This document shows, one piece after another, positions 16,825 through 29,100 of a stretch of DNA of 64,000 nucleotides; position 1 is the first letter of the stretch, and each line of letters starts with the position of its first letter. The notes under the pieces were generated by a model. The model was not told the origin of the DNA and did no database searches. It saw only the letters and a list, made by a program, of their open reading frames with translations. Source of the DNA: Rivularia sp. PCC 7116 (lineage in GTDB: Bacteria; Cyanobacteriota; Cyanobacteriia; Cyanobacteriales; Nostocaceae); NCBI RefSeq assembly GCF_000316665.1, contig NC_019678.1, positions 310,001 to 374,000 of the forward strand. Reading direction: 5' to 3'. The position numbers were made by a program, and so were the translations under genes.

Positions 16825-18900
16825 TTAACTTCCTCTGGTGTAGCTTGAAGCTAATTGCTCTAATAATTGTTCTTCATTTTCAGCAGGTGCCAGACATTTT
16901 AAACCTTGGCAAACTAAACCTATACTATTGCGTGGTAAATCGGATTGTTCTACGAACATTGCCACAGGTAAAAACTTGTCCACAAGCGAACTGACTCGCT
17001 CTTTTTGGGTGCGAATTAAGGTACAGTTTCGATACCAATCCAGGGCAACGAATAAACTGGGGCAAGCTTGAGTGGCATCATTCATAACGCCGCGAAATGC
17101 TGTTAATGCTTGTTCAGCTAAATTTAGATATTGAAGATTATCTGTAACTAAAGTTAATCGTACTAAATTACATAAAGCGATCCCATTCGCTGAAGGTGTA
17201 GCACTATCTATATAATTGCGTTCTCGTACAATCAGTTCCTTACTGGCATCGCTTGCAGTATTAAAATAACCATGCAGTTCGACACTCCATAAATAATCGT
17301 TGAATTCTTCTTGCAGGGAAACTGCTTTTTCTAACCAAAAAGCAGGTTTACCCGTATCGGCTTTGAAACAAGCCTGATGTAAATCTAGCAAAGCTTTAAT
17401 AAATAAAGCATAGTCTTCTGATTGAGCCAGTACCCCCGGTTTACCTTCGTAATTGAGTCGGTAAAATCTGCCATCAACAAATTGATTTTCTAAAACAAAT
17501 TTGGCTGCTTGGGTTGCCATTTCCAGATATTCCAGTTGGGAGAATACTGCATAAGCTCTTGCTAAACCGGAAATCATAATCGCATTCCAAGCAACAATCA
17601 TTTTAGTATCGGTTACTGGGGGAATGCGACCTTGCCAGTTATGAGATTTTGCTTGAGCATTGTTACGAGCCGGAGCAAATGTTTTGATGGTGCTGCTGTC
17701 ATCGCCGTAACGAGCTGTAAATAATTTTTCTAAAGTTGCTTCAAGAGTATTGCTCAATCTATCTGAGTTACGCTTTTGCAAAACGTTTTGATTTTCAAAG
17801 TTACCGTTGGGTGTAACTGTAAAGTTTTGTTGTAATTCGGTTAATTCTGCCCGAGTCAGCAATTGCTCTAAGTCGCTAAAGCCCCAAACATAAAAAGCAC
17901 CTTCCTCCGGTTCAACATCTTCTTGGGTAATGAAACTATCAGCATCCTGAGCAGCATAGAAATAACCGTTGGGTGCTGTCATTTCTCGTTGCAGCCATTT
18001 TACGGTTTTCGCGATCGCGGTTTCAAAAGCAGGTTCTTTAACTCCGGCACTCCACAAGTTAGCCAGATATTCGACTATTTGACCGTTATCGTAAAGCATT
18101 TTCTCGAAATGCGGTACAGTCCAAGTAGGATCGACTGTATAGCGGTGAAACCCACCGGCAACATGGTCAAAAATTCCCCCAAGGGCTAAATCTAAGCCAC
18201 GTTGAGTACAAATTTGTTTGCAGTCGTACCTAGAAGTAAAATTAAATCTGCTTCCTTGTAATGCCATCTGTGCATAGGGGATCGTAGGAAAACTATTGCC
18301 TTGCTCATTAGGAGCAATAATTCCAGTAAAAATTTCCCAACCTTTTTGCAATAGTTGATTGTCTTGTGTTTCTGCTGTAGCTTCAGTTTGCAGTACCGCA
18401 GATGTCAGCAGCGATTCCAAAATAACCGCTTTACGTTTTTGTAAATCTTGTTTTTCGGTATCGTAATAATGACGAATTGCCTTTAGCACCTGCAAAAAAC
18501 CGGGACGATTATAACGTTCTTCTGGAGGGAAATAGGTTCCGGCATAAAATGGTACTAAGTCATCGGGAGAAAGAAAAGCGTTTAAAGGCCAACCACCTTG
18601 TCCGCTCATCATCTGCAAAGCCTGCATATAAATGCTATCAATATCAGGTCTTTCTTCCCTATCTACTTTAATAGGAATAAAATTAGCATTCATATATTCA
18701 GCTACTTCTAAATCCGAAAAAGCTTCTCCCTCCATGACAGTACACCAGTGGCAGCTAGAATAACCAATAGAAAGAAATATTGGTTTATTTTGCTCCACGG
18801 CAGTAGATAGGGCTTCATCGCACCAACTCCACCAATCAATAGGGTTTTCAGCGTGTTTGCGGAGGTAAAGACTTTGGGCTGAAGCGAGTCGATTAGTCAT
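16825..18900 (-). CDS. YyaL-type thioredoxin-domain protein (DUF255)
   Basis: This protein of ~691 residues belongs to the YyaL/spermatogenesis-associated protein 20 family. The N-terminal thioredoxin-like domain opens NRLASAQSLYLRKHAENPID and holds the conserved redox motif SSCHWCTVMEGE (two Cys separated by His-Trp, residues ~50 and 53). It is followed by FIPIKVDREERPDID and GQGGWPLNAFLSPD. The remaining ~500 residues form an (alpha/alpha)6-barrel-like domain related to N-acylglucosamine 2-epimerases, with VAGGFHRYTVDPTWTVPHFEKM. The family function is not settled. The longer frame begins at a TTG (18954); ATG 18900 matches where homologues start. It is upstream of ilvN on the same strand. 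Confidence 0.9.
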   Translation of the reverse strand: MTNRLASAQSLYLRKHAENPIDWWSWCDEALSTAVEQNKPIFLSIGYSSCHWCTVMEGEAFSDLEVAEYMNANFIPIKVDREERPDIDSIYMQALQMMSGQGGWPLNAFLSPDDLVPFYAGTYFPPEERYNRPGFLQVLKAIRHYYDTEKQDLQKRKAVILESLLTSAVLQTEATAETQDNQLLQKGWEIFTGIIAPNEQGNSFPTIPYAQMALQGSRFNFTSRYDCKQICTQRGLDLALGGIFDHVAGGFHRYTVDPTWTVPHFEKMLYDNGQIVEYLANLWSAGVKEPAFETAIAKTVKWLQREMTAPNGYFYAAQDADSFITQEDVEPEEGAFYVWGFSDLEQLLTRAELTELQQNFTVTPNGNFENQNVLQKRNSDRLSNTLEATLEKLFTARYGDDSSTIKTFAPARNNAQAKSHNWQGRIPPVTDTKMIVAWNAIMISGLARAYAVFSQLEYLEMATQAAKFVLENQFVDGRFYRLNYEGKPGVLAQSEDYALFIKALLDLHQACFKADTGKPAFWLEKAVSLQEEFNDYLWSVELHGYFNTASDASKELIVRERNYIDSATPSANGIALCNLVRLTLVTDNLQYLNLAEQALTAFRGVMNDATQACPSLFVALDWYRNCTLIRTQKERVSSLVDKFLPVAMFVEQSDLPRNSIGLVCQGLKCLAPAENEEQLLEQLASSYTRGS

Positions 18901-19238
18901 GATTTCAAAAATATCAAAAGCTTTATCTGTGCTTAGTTTATCGTTTAAATTCAAGCAGGCACGCTTTTTAATTATAAGAAATCAAATCGTAAGGCTTAGT
19001 TTTTAGCCGCATTAATTTAACTTCAACTATATAAGTATTGATTAATACCTATAGAGAAAATCAATGATAGCTAAATAGCTAAATAATATTAGTTAAAAAT
19101 CAAATAAAATACGTGAATATATTAACCGTTACAAAGCTTTATACTTAGTATGCAGGCTTTTCACCTATTTTTATTAATACCAATTTTTGACCAATACTAG
19201 TTTTAACTATTCTATTTTTAACTAAAGTTGCAACGAAT

Positions 19239-19400
19239 TTACTTTAAAGAACGAACCAGTAAGCTTACGACTGGTTCTGAGTAGGTGTTTATGGGAGATT
19301 CCAAATTTGAACTTATAACTTGATTAGTATTTGAGCTTAATCCAAATATTAAATTAAGTAATAAGGTTATGATTGTGGCTTGTACTAATCTTTTCAACAT
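19239..19400 (-). CDS. Small predicted exported peptide (53 aa), unknown function
   Basis: This short frame was found by reading the complement of the clpP upstream spacer. ATG (complement of 19398-19400) is preceded by AGGA about eight bases upstream, and TAA closes at 19239. The peptide begins MLKRLVQATIITLLLNLIFG, a Lys/Arg-charged start followed by a hydrophobic core, then a Ser/Asn-rich mature part of ~30 residues and a Lys at the C terminus. This is the look of a secreted or membrane-inserted small protein. It is divergent from clpP, with 294 bp between the starts. I recognise no family. Confidence 0.5.
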   Translation of the reverse strand: MLKRLVQATIITLLLNLIFGLSSNTNQVISSNLESPINTYSEPVVSLLVRSLK

Positions 19401-19694
19401 GACCGATTCCTATTTTTCTTAGACTCTAAATAATTGGCATTTCAATTTCAGATAATTAACCTTTCATGCCTCTTGTATTACTGTTTTACTTGCGATAATG
19501 CTTTAATCCGGATACCGAATAACACAAATGCACAGCATGTTACATTTACACTTATTCCTATAAGTAATATAACTTAGACAAATAGTTGTTCGCTGCATCC
19601 TTTAAGAATCAATATTGTTGCAAACGTACTGTTGATAACAACAATTAGCTTAGTAATCGATAGAATGTATGTAAATTAACTATAACTAGGCTGC

Positions 19695-20300
19695 ATGATT
19701 CCTATCGTTATTGAACAATCTGGTCGCGGCGAACGCGCCTTTGATATCTACTCGCGGCTACTACGTGACCGTATCATCTTCTTAGGTCAACCTATTGATA
19801 GCAACGTAGCTAACTTAATAGTTGCCCAAATGCTGCTGTTAGATGCAGAAGATGCGGAGAAAGATATCTACATGTATATCAACTCTCCTGGTGGTTCGGT
19901 AACTGCTGGTATGGGTATTTTTGATACCATGAGACATATTCGCCCGGATATTTGTACTATTTGTACGGGACTAGCTGCCAGTATGGGTGCTTTCCTGCTT
20001 ACTGCTGGTACTAAAGGTAAGCGGATGAGTTTGCCTCATTCTCGAATTATGATTCACCAACCTTTAGGTGGAGCTCAGGGACAAGCAACTGATATTGAAA
20101 TTCAAGCGAAAGAGATTCTCTATCATAAGCAACAGCTAAATCAATATTTAGCTGAAAATACCGGTCAACCCATTGAACGTATTGCAGAAGATACTGAAAG
20201 AGATTTCTTCATGTCACCCTCGGATGCCAAAGATTATGGCTTAATTGACCAAGTGATAGACAGGCATTCTGCTGGTAGCCGTCCGATGGCTGTGGTGTAG
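19695..20300 (+). CDS. clpP: ATP-dependent Clp protease proteolytic subunit
   Basis: This 201-residue ClpP serine peptidase assembles as double heptameric rings and degrades proteins unfolded by ClpC or ClpX. The catalytic triad is intact: Ser96 in [10 protein letters not shown], His121 in [11 protein letters not shown] and Asp170 in [19 protein letters not shown] forms the oxyanion region. So it is an active ClpP and not the inactive ClpR paralogue found in cyanobacteria. It starts [20 protein letters not shown], with almost no propeptide. It appears monocistronic, because the next genes are on the other strand and a hairpin lies ~100 bp downstream. Cyanobacteria have several clpP copies, so the paralogue number is not assigned. 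Confidence 0.96.
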   Translation: MIPIVIEQSGRGERAFDIYSRLLRDRIIFLGQPIDSNVANLIVAQMLLLDAEDAEKDIYMYINSPGGSVTAGMGIFDTMRHIRPDICTICTGLAASMGAFLLTAGTKGKRMSLPHSRIMIHQPLGGAQGQATDIEIQAKEILYHKQQLNQYLAENTGQPIERIAEDTERDFFMSPSDAKDYGLIDQVIDRHSAGSRPMAVV

Positions 20301-20397
20301 TAGAGATTCACTGCTCAAAAGTTAATAATTCTATTAACTATTGAAAAGATGAATATCAACTCACAGAGACTCCATTCCACAAGTCATGAATTTCGCA

Positions 20398-20427
20398 ATG
20401 GGATTCCTTTTACATAAGGAATTCCAT
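20398..20427 (+). terminator. Hairpin downstream of clpP
   Basis: An inverted repeat of about ten bases, GGGATTCCTT and AAGGAATTCC (one mismatch) separated by six bases, lies ~100 bp after the clpP stop. It is followed by only a short T run. It may terminate the clpP transcript or stabilise its 3' end. Confidence 0.4.
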
Positions 20428-20781
20428 TTCAACTAGATCGATAAGCTGCAATAGGAATTTTTGATGATTATTTTGATTAAATTTTCCTATTTAGGCTTAT
20501 TGTCAAGTATTGCAGGTAATAATTAGCTATGATTAACTATCAGTTTTACTTATTATACCAGAATAATCAAGTATTTCTATAGCTTTTGTAACCGATTGAG
20601 TTTTAGAAAATAAAAAAAATAGTTGCGAGCTTAAATACTTATAAGGTCTGTTTATTTGATTGGGCTACAACTGTTCCGTGAAAATATGGGAAATCCTCAA
20701 AATTTGGGCGAGGGTTAATTGTAAAATCTATAACATGCGAAGTTTAATTGAATTGATTAACAATATCAGCGCCATACAAAA

Positions 20782-21310
20782 TTACAATAATTGAAATTCA
20801 GCTAGCTGAAGCTTTAGATTTAATCTTGTTAGCACTTCCTCTAGTTCAAACGGTTTAGTCAAGTAGTCAGCAGCGCCAACTTGAAACCCTTTATTTCGAT
20901 ACAAGCCTCTTGCTAAAGCACTCAACAAAATAACTGGTATTTCCTTATATCATTTCTTTATAAAGATGCGCCGAATTAAGCCTACGCAGGTAGGCTTTGT
21001 ATCAGTAGCTCCACTCTTTCAGAGTGAGAGCGATTGAGCGCAGCCTCATACAGAATTGGTATTAGTTAAAAAATTATTTTGGACTTGCTGACACAGTTGA
21101 TACCATCTACTTCAGGCATGAGAATATCGAGGAGTATTAAATCTGGTAGCTGTAATTCAATAGTCTTCAAAGCAATCTCTGCATTCACAGCTTGTCTTAC
21201 TTTATAATTATGATTTTGAAGTATTGTAGATAACAATCACAAGTTATCTGGTTCATCGTCAATAATCAGAATATTCGCTTGAAACTCTTTTATTCCGTCG
21301 TAGCTTTTAT
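20782..21310 (-). pseudogene. Degenerate response-regulator receiver gene, interrupted by a MITE-like insert
   Basis: The complement encodes pieces of one CheY-like receiver domain. The N part reads FQANILIIDDEPDNL, then an in-frame TGA, then LLSTILQNHNYKVRQAVNA and LPDLILLDILMPEVDG, with the phospho-acceptor Asp. The C part, 116 bp further on, reads IPVILLSALARGL and GAADYLTKPFELEEVL, with the conserved Lys, and stops at 20782-20784. No ATG start remains. The gene lies just downstream of the hybrid histidine kinase on the same strand, so it may once have been its partner regulator. The premature stop, lost start and insertion together make it non-functional. Confidence 0.85.
20947..21062. 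mobile_element. 116-bp MITE-like element inside the receiver pseudogene
   Basis: The two ends form an imperfect terminal inverted repeat of ~30 bp, about 22 positions matching: ATATCATTTCTTTATAAAG inward from 20947 and ATACCAATTCTGTATGAGG inward from 21062. The interior has two perfect short hairpins, AGCCTAC/GTAGGCT and CACTCT/AGAGTG. It splits the receiver domain exactly between its beta-4 helix region and the IPVILLSAL strand, so it is an insertion and not part of the gene. No coding capacity. The ends resemble ATACCAATTC repeats seen widely in filamentous cyanobacteria. Confidence 0.7.
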
Positions 21311-21396
21311 TTATTAAAACTAAAATGCTCCCAAAATAAGCAATTAACAGTGAAAATTTGCAAGATGGAAAGACGGCAATCATAAGCTGCTAACTC

Positions 21397-24300
21397 TTAT
21401 GAGCATTGGCTGAGTTTAGAAATCAAATCAAATTGATAATTATTTGCTAAATCATTGAGTTGCTTTTGAAGACTATTATATTGCGGAGGAATTTCTCTAA
21501 TTAATTGTAAAACTTTACTTTGATTACAATTTAAAGCAGCAGCATTAACTTGGCTACACCATTCTTTTGGCATCACCTGTAATGCTTCGGGGGTTAATTC
21601 TTTTAAGTAGATATTGTTTGCTGAGGAAGACAAATTGCGATCTAATTCATAAATATATTTAGCTCCCGTATGTCTGGCAATTTTCTCCAAAAGAACTTCT
21701 TCTTGAAACGGTTTGGGGATAAAATCATCGCAACCTATCATTAATATTAATTCTCTATTTTCGTTAAATGCTGTGGCTGTCAAAGCAATAATCGGGATGT
21801 GATGTTGAGTATTTTTTTCTTTTTCTCTAATTTGTTTGGTAGCTTGATAACCATCTATTACGGGCATTCGCATATCCATCAATATCAGGTTTGGCTCATC
21901 TTGCTCCCATAATTCTATTGCTTCTTGACCGTTATTTGCTTCTACTAATTGGAATCCAATTGGAGTTAGTAATTCTATTAGTAATTGACGGTTATCCCAG
22001 TTGTCTTCAACTACAAGAATAGTAAATTCTTTTTGATTTGGAGCTAAACCAATTACGCGCCCTTTTGCTAAAGATTGATTTACTTGCTCATTTGCTGTTA
22101 CACCAGCAATAATATTAAATTCAACTGTGGTTCCTTCACCTAATTTACTGTGAATTTTAATATCACCACCCATTAACTGTACGAATCGTTTACAAATTGC
22201 CAAACCTAAACCAGTTCCATCTTGAGCTTGGTAAGTTGGATTACTTTGCACGAATGCATCAAAAATAGACTTTAACTCTTCAGTTGCAATACCTTTTCCA
22301 CTGTCTGTAATTTGAAATTGTAAACTTAGAGTAGAAGAAGAAAGCAAAGGATTTTCTGTATTTTGCTCTTGGGTTTTTGTTTGATTACTTTCTTGTATGC
22401 TTTTTTCTTCCTGGCTTGCCAAAGCTGTTAATCTTAATTCGACTTTACCGGAATCTGTAAATTTAATCGCATTCCCTAGTATATTAATTAGTATCTGACG
22501 TAGTTTACTTTCATCGGTTTGTATATACTGGGGAATCTCTGGATCTAATTCAAATGTAAATTGTAATTGTTTCGACTTTGCTTTTAGGTATAACATTGAT
22601 TCGATACCGTCGAGCAAACGGTAAAGGTCAAAGCTGGTAATATGAAGCTCTGCCATACCCGCTTCAATTTTGGAAATATCTAAAATATCGTTGATTAAAC
22701 CTAATAAATGATGACTGCTACGCAGTATAGTATCTAAATATTGTTTTTGCTGAGTTTGTAAATTGCGCTGTCGGTTTAAAATTTGGGTAAAACCAAGAAT
22801 TGCGTTGAGTGGAGTTCGCAATTCATGAGTCATTCTGGCAAGAAATTCACTTTTGGCATGGTTTGCAGCTTCTGCGGTTTGTTTTGCACGAATTAATTCT
22901 TGACTTTGCTGTTCTAATTTGGCATTTGCTCGCAGCAAGTTGGTAATATCACTGGAAATCCCACAAATCCCGTAAGCGACTCCATCGGCATCGAATAAAG
23001 GAGCTTTGATAGAAAGGTATGTGAATAAGTTATTTTGCAACGGAATTGTTTCTTCAAATTCTAAGGAAGTTCCGGTGGCAATAACTTGATTATCGTTATT
23101 CCGTAAATTATCGGCTATATCTGGGGAGAATAATTCGTAATCGGTTTTTCCTAAAATTTCTGATTCTGGTGAGTTAGCTAAAGTTAAATATTGCTTATTA
23201 ATGAGTACATAACGCCCTTCAATATCTTTAACGTAAATTATTGATGAGGTGTTGTCCAAAATTGCTCGCAGTTGTTGTTCGTTTTGCTGCAATGCAGCAT
23301 AAGTTTGACTGAGTTGTTCTTCAACTTTTTTAATATCGCTGATATCTACAAAGGTTACCACTAGACCATCAAAGCTGCTATCATCTTGACGGTAGGGGAA
23401 AATCCGCATCAATAAACTAACGCCAGTTTTGTTGAGCTTAACTTCTTGCTGTAATTGTTTTTGGTTCGCAATGACTTCTTTTAAGAGCGCAATAAAATCT
23501 TGACAGTCCATATTATGGGACAAGTGTTCCAAAGGACGATCTATATCTGCTTCTACTAAGTTAATTGCAGCAGTTGCAGCAGGGGTAAACTTACGAATTT
23601 TCAGTTTTCTATCCAAGAACACGACACCAATATCGGTTGTGCGAAGCAAATTTTCGACATCGCTGTTAAGTTCTGTTAGTTCGTGGATTTTCGATTGATA
23701 TTGGACGTTAACGGTGTGAAGTTCTTCGTTGACTGAATGTAATTCCTCATTGGTACTTTGCAACTCTTCGTTAGATGCAATCAATTCTTCGTTAGTGGCT
23801 TGCTGCTCTTCGTTGGTAGTTTCGAGTTCTTCAATTGTCGCTTGTAAGTTTTCGCGGGTTTGTTGAAGTTCGTATTCTAAATCTGTAATGTGAAGAGATG
23901 CTTCTGTATCTGCTTCAAAGTAGTGAGTGCTTGACTCTTCTTCTACTAAATGCTTATCTTGTTTAATTTCAACTCTGTAAAAATCCCCAGATAGCACTTT
24001 ACTAGTTTGATGGTGACTAACCTTAAGGCTAACTAAGATAGTTTTATCTTCTTTTTCTAGGTTAATCCCAGTATAAATTACGGAACGCTTTTCCCGCTTG
24101 GCTCGATGTAGTGCAGTATTTAAAGGTAGCTCTAGAGCAGGTACTACTAATTTAACTACATTTTGAGTAACGCGACCATAGCGAATTTCTAGCACGTCTG
24201 CTGTATTTCCAAATACATGAAGAACTTGATTGTCTTTGTTCACAATCAAGCAGGTTGAATTGTTTTCGGTTAATACAGCATTCAGGGTTTCTTCAAGCAA

Positions 24301-25857
24301 TGGTACATCCCGTGTTTTACTGGCATTCTTAGACTTTAGTGGCTGTAGCGAACGTTTAGAATAATTCTCAAATCCTTGGAAGCTCAAAGGTAAAAGTATA
24401 TCGCGCTGCTTTTGAAAGATTTTTATTTTGTTTCCAACCTGTAAAAATTCACCTTCAAAGTCTCCTACTACTTCTGATTCTCCTAAAAATAAATAACCTC
24501 TGGTAATTAAAGAAAAGTGGAGGCTTCGTAAGACTTGTTTTTGTAATTGTGGCTGCATATAAATCAGCACGTTACGACAGCTGATAAAATGCATTCGCGT
24601 AAAACCTGCATCTTTAGTTAAATCTTGGGGAGCAAAAATTAACATTTCCCGTAGTTTTCGCACTACTTCATAGGATTGAATCCCAGGAATAAAATACCGT
24701 TCTAAACGTTCTTGAGTAATGTCTTTGGCTATATTTTCTGGGTAAATTCCTGCTGCCGCTTTTTCTAAAGAACTTTTATCGATATCTGTGGCAAAAATTT
24801 TAACCTTTACCTGCTTTTCTAAATCGGAAATTGCTTCATCAAGAAGTATAGCTAAAGAATAAGCTTCCTCTCCGGTAGCACAGGCACTTACCCAGCACCT
24901 AATTTCTCCTCCATCTTGGGTTTGTGCTACTAAAGCAGGGATAATATTGTTTTCTATAAATTGCCAAGGCTTAGCATCGCGGAAAAATTTCGTTACGCCG
25001 ATGAGCAGATCGTTGCACAGAATTTCTAATTCTTCAGTATCTTCTTGCAAGCGCAAAATATAATCGTCAATACTATTAGATTCGGTAATTAAACAACGGC
25101 GATGAATCCGCCGAGATAGTGTAGAGGCTTTGTAATGAGAAAAATTGATATTATTATGGCGATTAATTATAGTGGTAATTTGCTGTAGTTTCAAAGCATC
25201 AACTAAAAGCTTATTATCTTCGCTAATTTTTTGGACATCCGTCGGTGATTTGAGATAATTGTAAAGAACTTCTGCTAATTCTTGTGGCGAACCGATTTTA
25301 TCGATAAGTCTTGTAGAAATTGCGCTACTAGGCATTCCCTCAAATTCAGCAGTTTGTGGAGCTTGCGACATGGCAATACCGCCATTTTCATTGAGCAAGC
25401 GCAAACCTTCAGATCCATCGCTACCGCTACCAGAAAGAATTATCCCTACCGCGCGATCGCTAACATCTTCTGCTAACGATTGCAAAAATATATCTATAGG
25501 AAAATTTGGTTTGGGACGGTTTCTATCCTGCTGTTGAAAGTACAGCTTTCTTCCTTGTATGACTAAATTTATACCTGGAGGAATTAGGTAAATACAGTTT
25601 GGCTTCACAGCCATACCATCTTCTACTCGATATACCTTCATTTTGGTATAGCGTTCGAGTAGTTCTTTCATCAAGCTTTTAAAATCTGGCGATAAATGCT
25701 GAATTACAACGAAAGCAGCACCACTATCTGCGGGCATATTTTCAAAGAATTCTTCTAGCGCTCGCAAACCACCCGCAGAAGCACCAATGCCAACTACGAA
25801 AAAGTTTTGACTGTCCTTCGTTTTGTCTTGATTGTTTTCGTCAGATTTATAAGTCAT
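21397..25857 (-). CDS. CheB-CheR-PAS-PAS hybrid histidine kinase with receiver
   Basis: This giant 1486-residue signalling protein starts with a CheB-type methylesterase domain (~18-200) with the triad Ser27 (GIGASAGG), His54 and Asp147. A CheR methyltransferase domain (~225-490) follows with [10 protein letters not shown] and [10 protein letters not shown] Glu/Asn-rich coiled coil with repeated TNEEL units covers ~655-735. Two PAS regions (~735-850 and ~858-975) precede the HisKA domain with phospho-acceptor His1011 ([10 protein letters not shown]) and the ATPase with N-box Asn1129, DSGKGI and GTGLGLAIC. The receiver has Asp1328 and Lys1382. The last ~70 residues are helical and lack an HPt histidine. 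No chemoreceptor or CheA gene is nearby, so it may serve general signalling, not chemotaxis. The next gene upstream is its paralogue. Confidence 0.93.
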   Translation of the reverse strand: MTYKSDENNQDKTKDSQNFFVVGIGASAGGLRALEEFFENMPADSGAAFVVIQHLSPDFKSLMKELLERYTKMKVYRVEDGMAVKPNCIYLIPPGINLVIQGRKLYFQQQDRNRPKPNFPIDIFLQSLAEDVSDRAVGIILSGSGSDGSEGLRLLNENGGIAMSQAPQTAEFEGMPSSAISTRLIDKIGSPQELAEVLYNYLKSPTDVQKISEDNKLLVDALKLQQITTIINRHNNINFSHYKASTLSRRIHRRCLITESNSIDDYILRLQEDTEELEILCNDLLIGVTKFFRDAKPWQFIENNIIPALVAQTQDGGEIRCWVSACATGEEAYSLAILLDEAISDLEKQVKVKIFATDIDKSSLEKAAAGIYPENIAKDITQERLERYFIPGIQSYEVVRKLREMLIFAPQDLTKDAGFTRMHFISCRNVLIYMQPQLQKQVLRSLHFSLITRGYLFLGESEVVGDFEGEFLQVGNKIKIFQKQRDILLPLSFQGFENYSKRSLQPLKSKNASKTRDVPLLEETLNAVLTENNSTCLIVNKDNQVLHVFGNTADVLEIRYGRVTQNVVKLVVPALELPLNTALHRAKREKRSVIYTGINLEKEDKTILVSLKVSHHQTSKVLSGDFYRVEIKQDKHLVEEESSTHYFEADTEASLHITDLEYELQQTRENLQATIEELETTNEEQQATNEELIASNEELQSTNEELHSVNEELHTVNVQYQSKIHELTELNSDVENLLRTTDIGVVFLDRKLKIRKFTPAATAAINLVEADIDRPLEHLSHNMDCQDFIALLKEVIANQKQLQQEVKLNKTGVSLLMRIFPYRQDDSSFDGLVVTFVDISDIKKVEEQLSQTYAALQQNEQQLRAILDNTSSIIYVKDIEGRYVLINKQYLTLANSPESEILGKTDYELFSPDIADNLRNNDNQVIATGTSLEFEETIPLQNNLFTYLSIKAPLFDADGVAYGICGISSDITNLLRANAKLEQQSQELIRAKQTAEAANHAKSEFLARMTHELRTPLNAILGFTQILNRQRNLQTQQKQYLDTILRSSHHLLGLINDILDISKIEAGMAELHITSFDLYRLLDGIESMLYLKAKSKQLQFTFELDPEIPQYIQTDESKLRQILINILGNAIKFTDSGKVELRLTALASQEEKSIQESNQTKTQEQNTENPLLSSSTLSLQFQITDSGKGIATEELKSIFDAFVQSNPTYQAQDGTGLGLAICKRFVQLMGGDIKIHSKLGEGTTVEFNIIAGVTANEQVNQSLAKGRVIGLAPNQKEFTILVVEDNWDNRQLLIELLTPIGFQLVEANNGQEAIELWEQDEPNLILMDMRMPVIDGYQATKQIREKEKNTQHHIPIIALTATAFNENRELILMIGCDDFIPKPFQEEVLLEKIARHTGAKYIYELDRNLSSSANNIYLKELTPEALQVMPKEWCSQVNAAALNCNQSKVLQLIREIPPQYNSLQKQLNDLANNYQFDLISKLSQCS

Positions 25858-26120
25858 TTTTTATGTATTAAATGATACTATAGCTTAATGTGAAGTATCT
25901 ATCTGATAATAAAGATAAAACTATAATAGATTACTGTCCATAAAGTATCATTCTTCAACATATTTTTTTCGATATATTCTAAGATTATGGCTTAGATAAT
26001 TAGGAATTAACCATTAAGTAAGAAATATGGAGAGATTAGAACAAAGAGACAAGAGAATAATCCCGGTTCTTCTAATTATTAGTTAATAACGATTAACTCT
26101 TAATATTGCAATCCTAACTT

Positions 26121-29100
26121 TTAACTTTCACTAAGTTTAGAAAGTCCATCAAACTGATAATTATCAGCTAAATCTTCCAGTTGCATCCTCAGATTTTGAT
26201 GATTTTCAGGGATTTGAGACAATAATTGTAAAACTGAATCTTGATTGCAACTCTTTGCTTCCTGATAAAGAGATTTACGCCATTCGTCTGGCATAAATTT
26301 TAAGGATTCAGCAGTTAGTTTGTGTGAATTACTTTGCTCGTCAGTTGTCAAATAGCTATTTGCTTCAGATTCATAAATATATTCAACACCTAAATATCTA
26401 GCAATTTTATCTAAAAGAACTTCTTGCTGAAACGGCTTGCGAATAAAGTCATTGCAACCCAACTCCAGCATGAATTTTCTATCTTCATTAAATGCCGTTG
26501 CTGTTAGGGCAATAATCGCTGTTTTGCTAGGAATTTCTGGCTCATTCCGATTCATTTTTTGTTTGATAATTTTAGTAGCTTCATACCCATCCATGACCGG
26601 CATTCGCATATCCATTAAGATCAGATTGGGCTGTTCTTTTTCCCAGATTTCTATTGCTTCTTGCCCATTAACAGCCTCAATAACCTCAAATCCTAAAGGT
26701 ACAAGAATTTGTAGCAGTAGCTGACGGTTTTCCCAATTATCTTCCACTACAAGAATACGATTATTCAATTGATTGGGTTTTAAACCTAAGATATTTCCTT
26801 TAGGGATAGATTGAGTAACTTCTAAAGTTTTCTCTGCTAAGCTAATCAAAATATTGAATTTTACTGTTGTTCCTTCTCCCACACCACTTTCAATATTAAT
26901 TGCTCCACCCATCAATTCTACAAAGCGTTTGCAAATTGACAACCCCAAACCAGTTCCATCTTCAACTTGGTAAGTAGGATTGCTTTGTACGAAAGCGTCA
27001 AAAATATGATTTAATTCTTCGGGTGCTATACCTCTTCCGGTATCTTCTACTTGGAAATAAAGGCATAAAGAAGATGGTGAGGAATTCTCTACCTCTTCTA
27101 CCTTTTCTACTTCCCCTAAGTTGACCGGGGAACCGCAGGCTCCGTCGTTGCACGGCGGAGTAATGGTGACTCGTAAAACTACGCTACCTTTGTCAGTAAA
27201 TTTAATCGCATTTTGTAAGAGATTTATCAGTATTTGGCGCAATTTACTTTTATCGGCTTGCACATATTGAGGAAGTTCTGGATCGAACTCAAATTTCAAC
27301 CGTAGTTTTTTGGCTCTGGCTTTGATGTACAGCATTGCTTCGATACCGTCAAGCAAACGATAAAGATCGAAGGTATTAACGTGAACTTCTGCCATACCAG
27401 CTTCTATCTTGGAAATATCTAAGATATCGTTGATTAATCCCAGTAAATGCTTGCTGCTGCGAAGAATGGTATCTAAATACTGCTTTTGTTTATTTTCTAA
27501 TTTGGGATTTCGATTTAATATTTGCGTAAAACCTAAGATTGCATTTAGAGGAGTTCGCAATTCGTGAGTCATTCTAGCAAGGAAATCGCTTTTTGCTTGG
27601 TTTGCTGCTTCTGCTGCTTCTTTAGCGCGAACAAGTTCGGCATTTATTTGGTTTAGTTTTTCTTGAATAGAAGTTTGCTTGGTTATATCGGTGGAAATAC
27701 CGCAAACTGCATAAGGATTTCCTTCCTCATCACATAGGGGCGCTTTGATGGAAATATAGTTATGATTGCCGTCAGACTGGGGAAGTATTTCTTCAAACTC
27801 TAAAACCGTTTTTTCTTCAATAACTTTGTTGTCGTTAGTCTCAAAAACTTGATAAATTTCTGGAGGGAATAACTCGCTGTCTCTATTACCCAATAATTGT
27901 TCTAACTCTAAACCAGTAACTGCACAAAGCTGTTTGTTTCCGAGCAAGTAACGTCCTTCAATGTCTTTGACATAAATGACTGATGTAGTATTATCTAAAA
28001 CTGCTTGCAGTTGTTTTTCGTTTTTCTCTAATGCATCGTAAGTTAGCTGAAGTTCTGTTTGGACTTGTTTAATCTCATTTACGTCTACGAAAGTTAATAC
28101 TACTCCGTCGCAATATTCTTTTGTTTGCCAATAAGGATATATTCGCATTAGCAGATGTTTTCGGCTAGAACTTAATTGGACTTCTCGCTGCTTTGGCTCG
28201 CCGCTATTAAGAACCGACTGCAATAGTTCTACAAATTCTCCAAGGCTGATGTTATTAGTAATATGTTGAATGGGACGACCAATATCTGCCTCAACTAAGT
28301 TGATAGCTACTGTTGCGGCTTGAGTAAATTTACGAATTTTTAAATCTTTATCTAGAAATATAACGCCAATATCCGTACTTTGCAGCAAATTATCGACATC
28401 AGCATTTAATTCGGTTAATTCATGAATCTTTGATTGATATTCGGCATTAACGGTAAAAAGTTCTTCATTTACCGAATGCAGTTCCTCGTTAGTACTTTGT
28501 AATTCTTCGTTAGAAGCAATTAATTCTTCGTTGGTAGCTTGCTGTTCTTCGTTGGTAGTTTCTAATTCCTCAATAGTTGCCTGTAAATTTTCGCGGCTCT
28601 GCTGCAACTCATATTCTAAATCTAATATCCGATGGGATACTTCACTATCTGCTTCAAAATTACGTGGTTGGGGTAGGATATCAACTGCTGCATCTTCTGC
28701 AATCGTCACCATCAAGAAGTCACCAGCAATCTTGTTTGCTTGTTCGTAGCTGACTTTTAAGCTGAGAATGCGTTGCTTATCGCCTTGCTCTACTTTTATT
28801 CCCGTGTAGGCAACGGCATTACGCTCTTTTTGGGCGCGACGCAATGCAGTATTCAGGGGAAGTTGTAGCGGGGGAATAACTAATTTAATTGCTTCTGTAG
28901 TCGGATTGCCTGTAGGAAATTTGAGTACTTGTGCTAAGTCCTCAAACATATAAACTACATGATTATTTTTATCTACCAGCAAGCAAGTTGCTTTCTGCTG
29001 TCCCAGCAAGTTATTTACGGCAGCTTCGAGCATCGGCTCTTTAGTCGATCTAGGCGCTTGCTTAACTGCTGGCTGCAATAAATGTTTATAATTGTCAACT

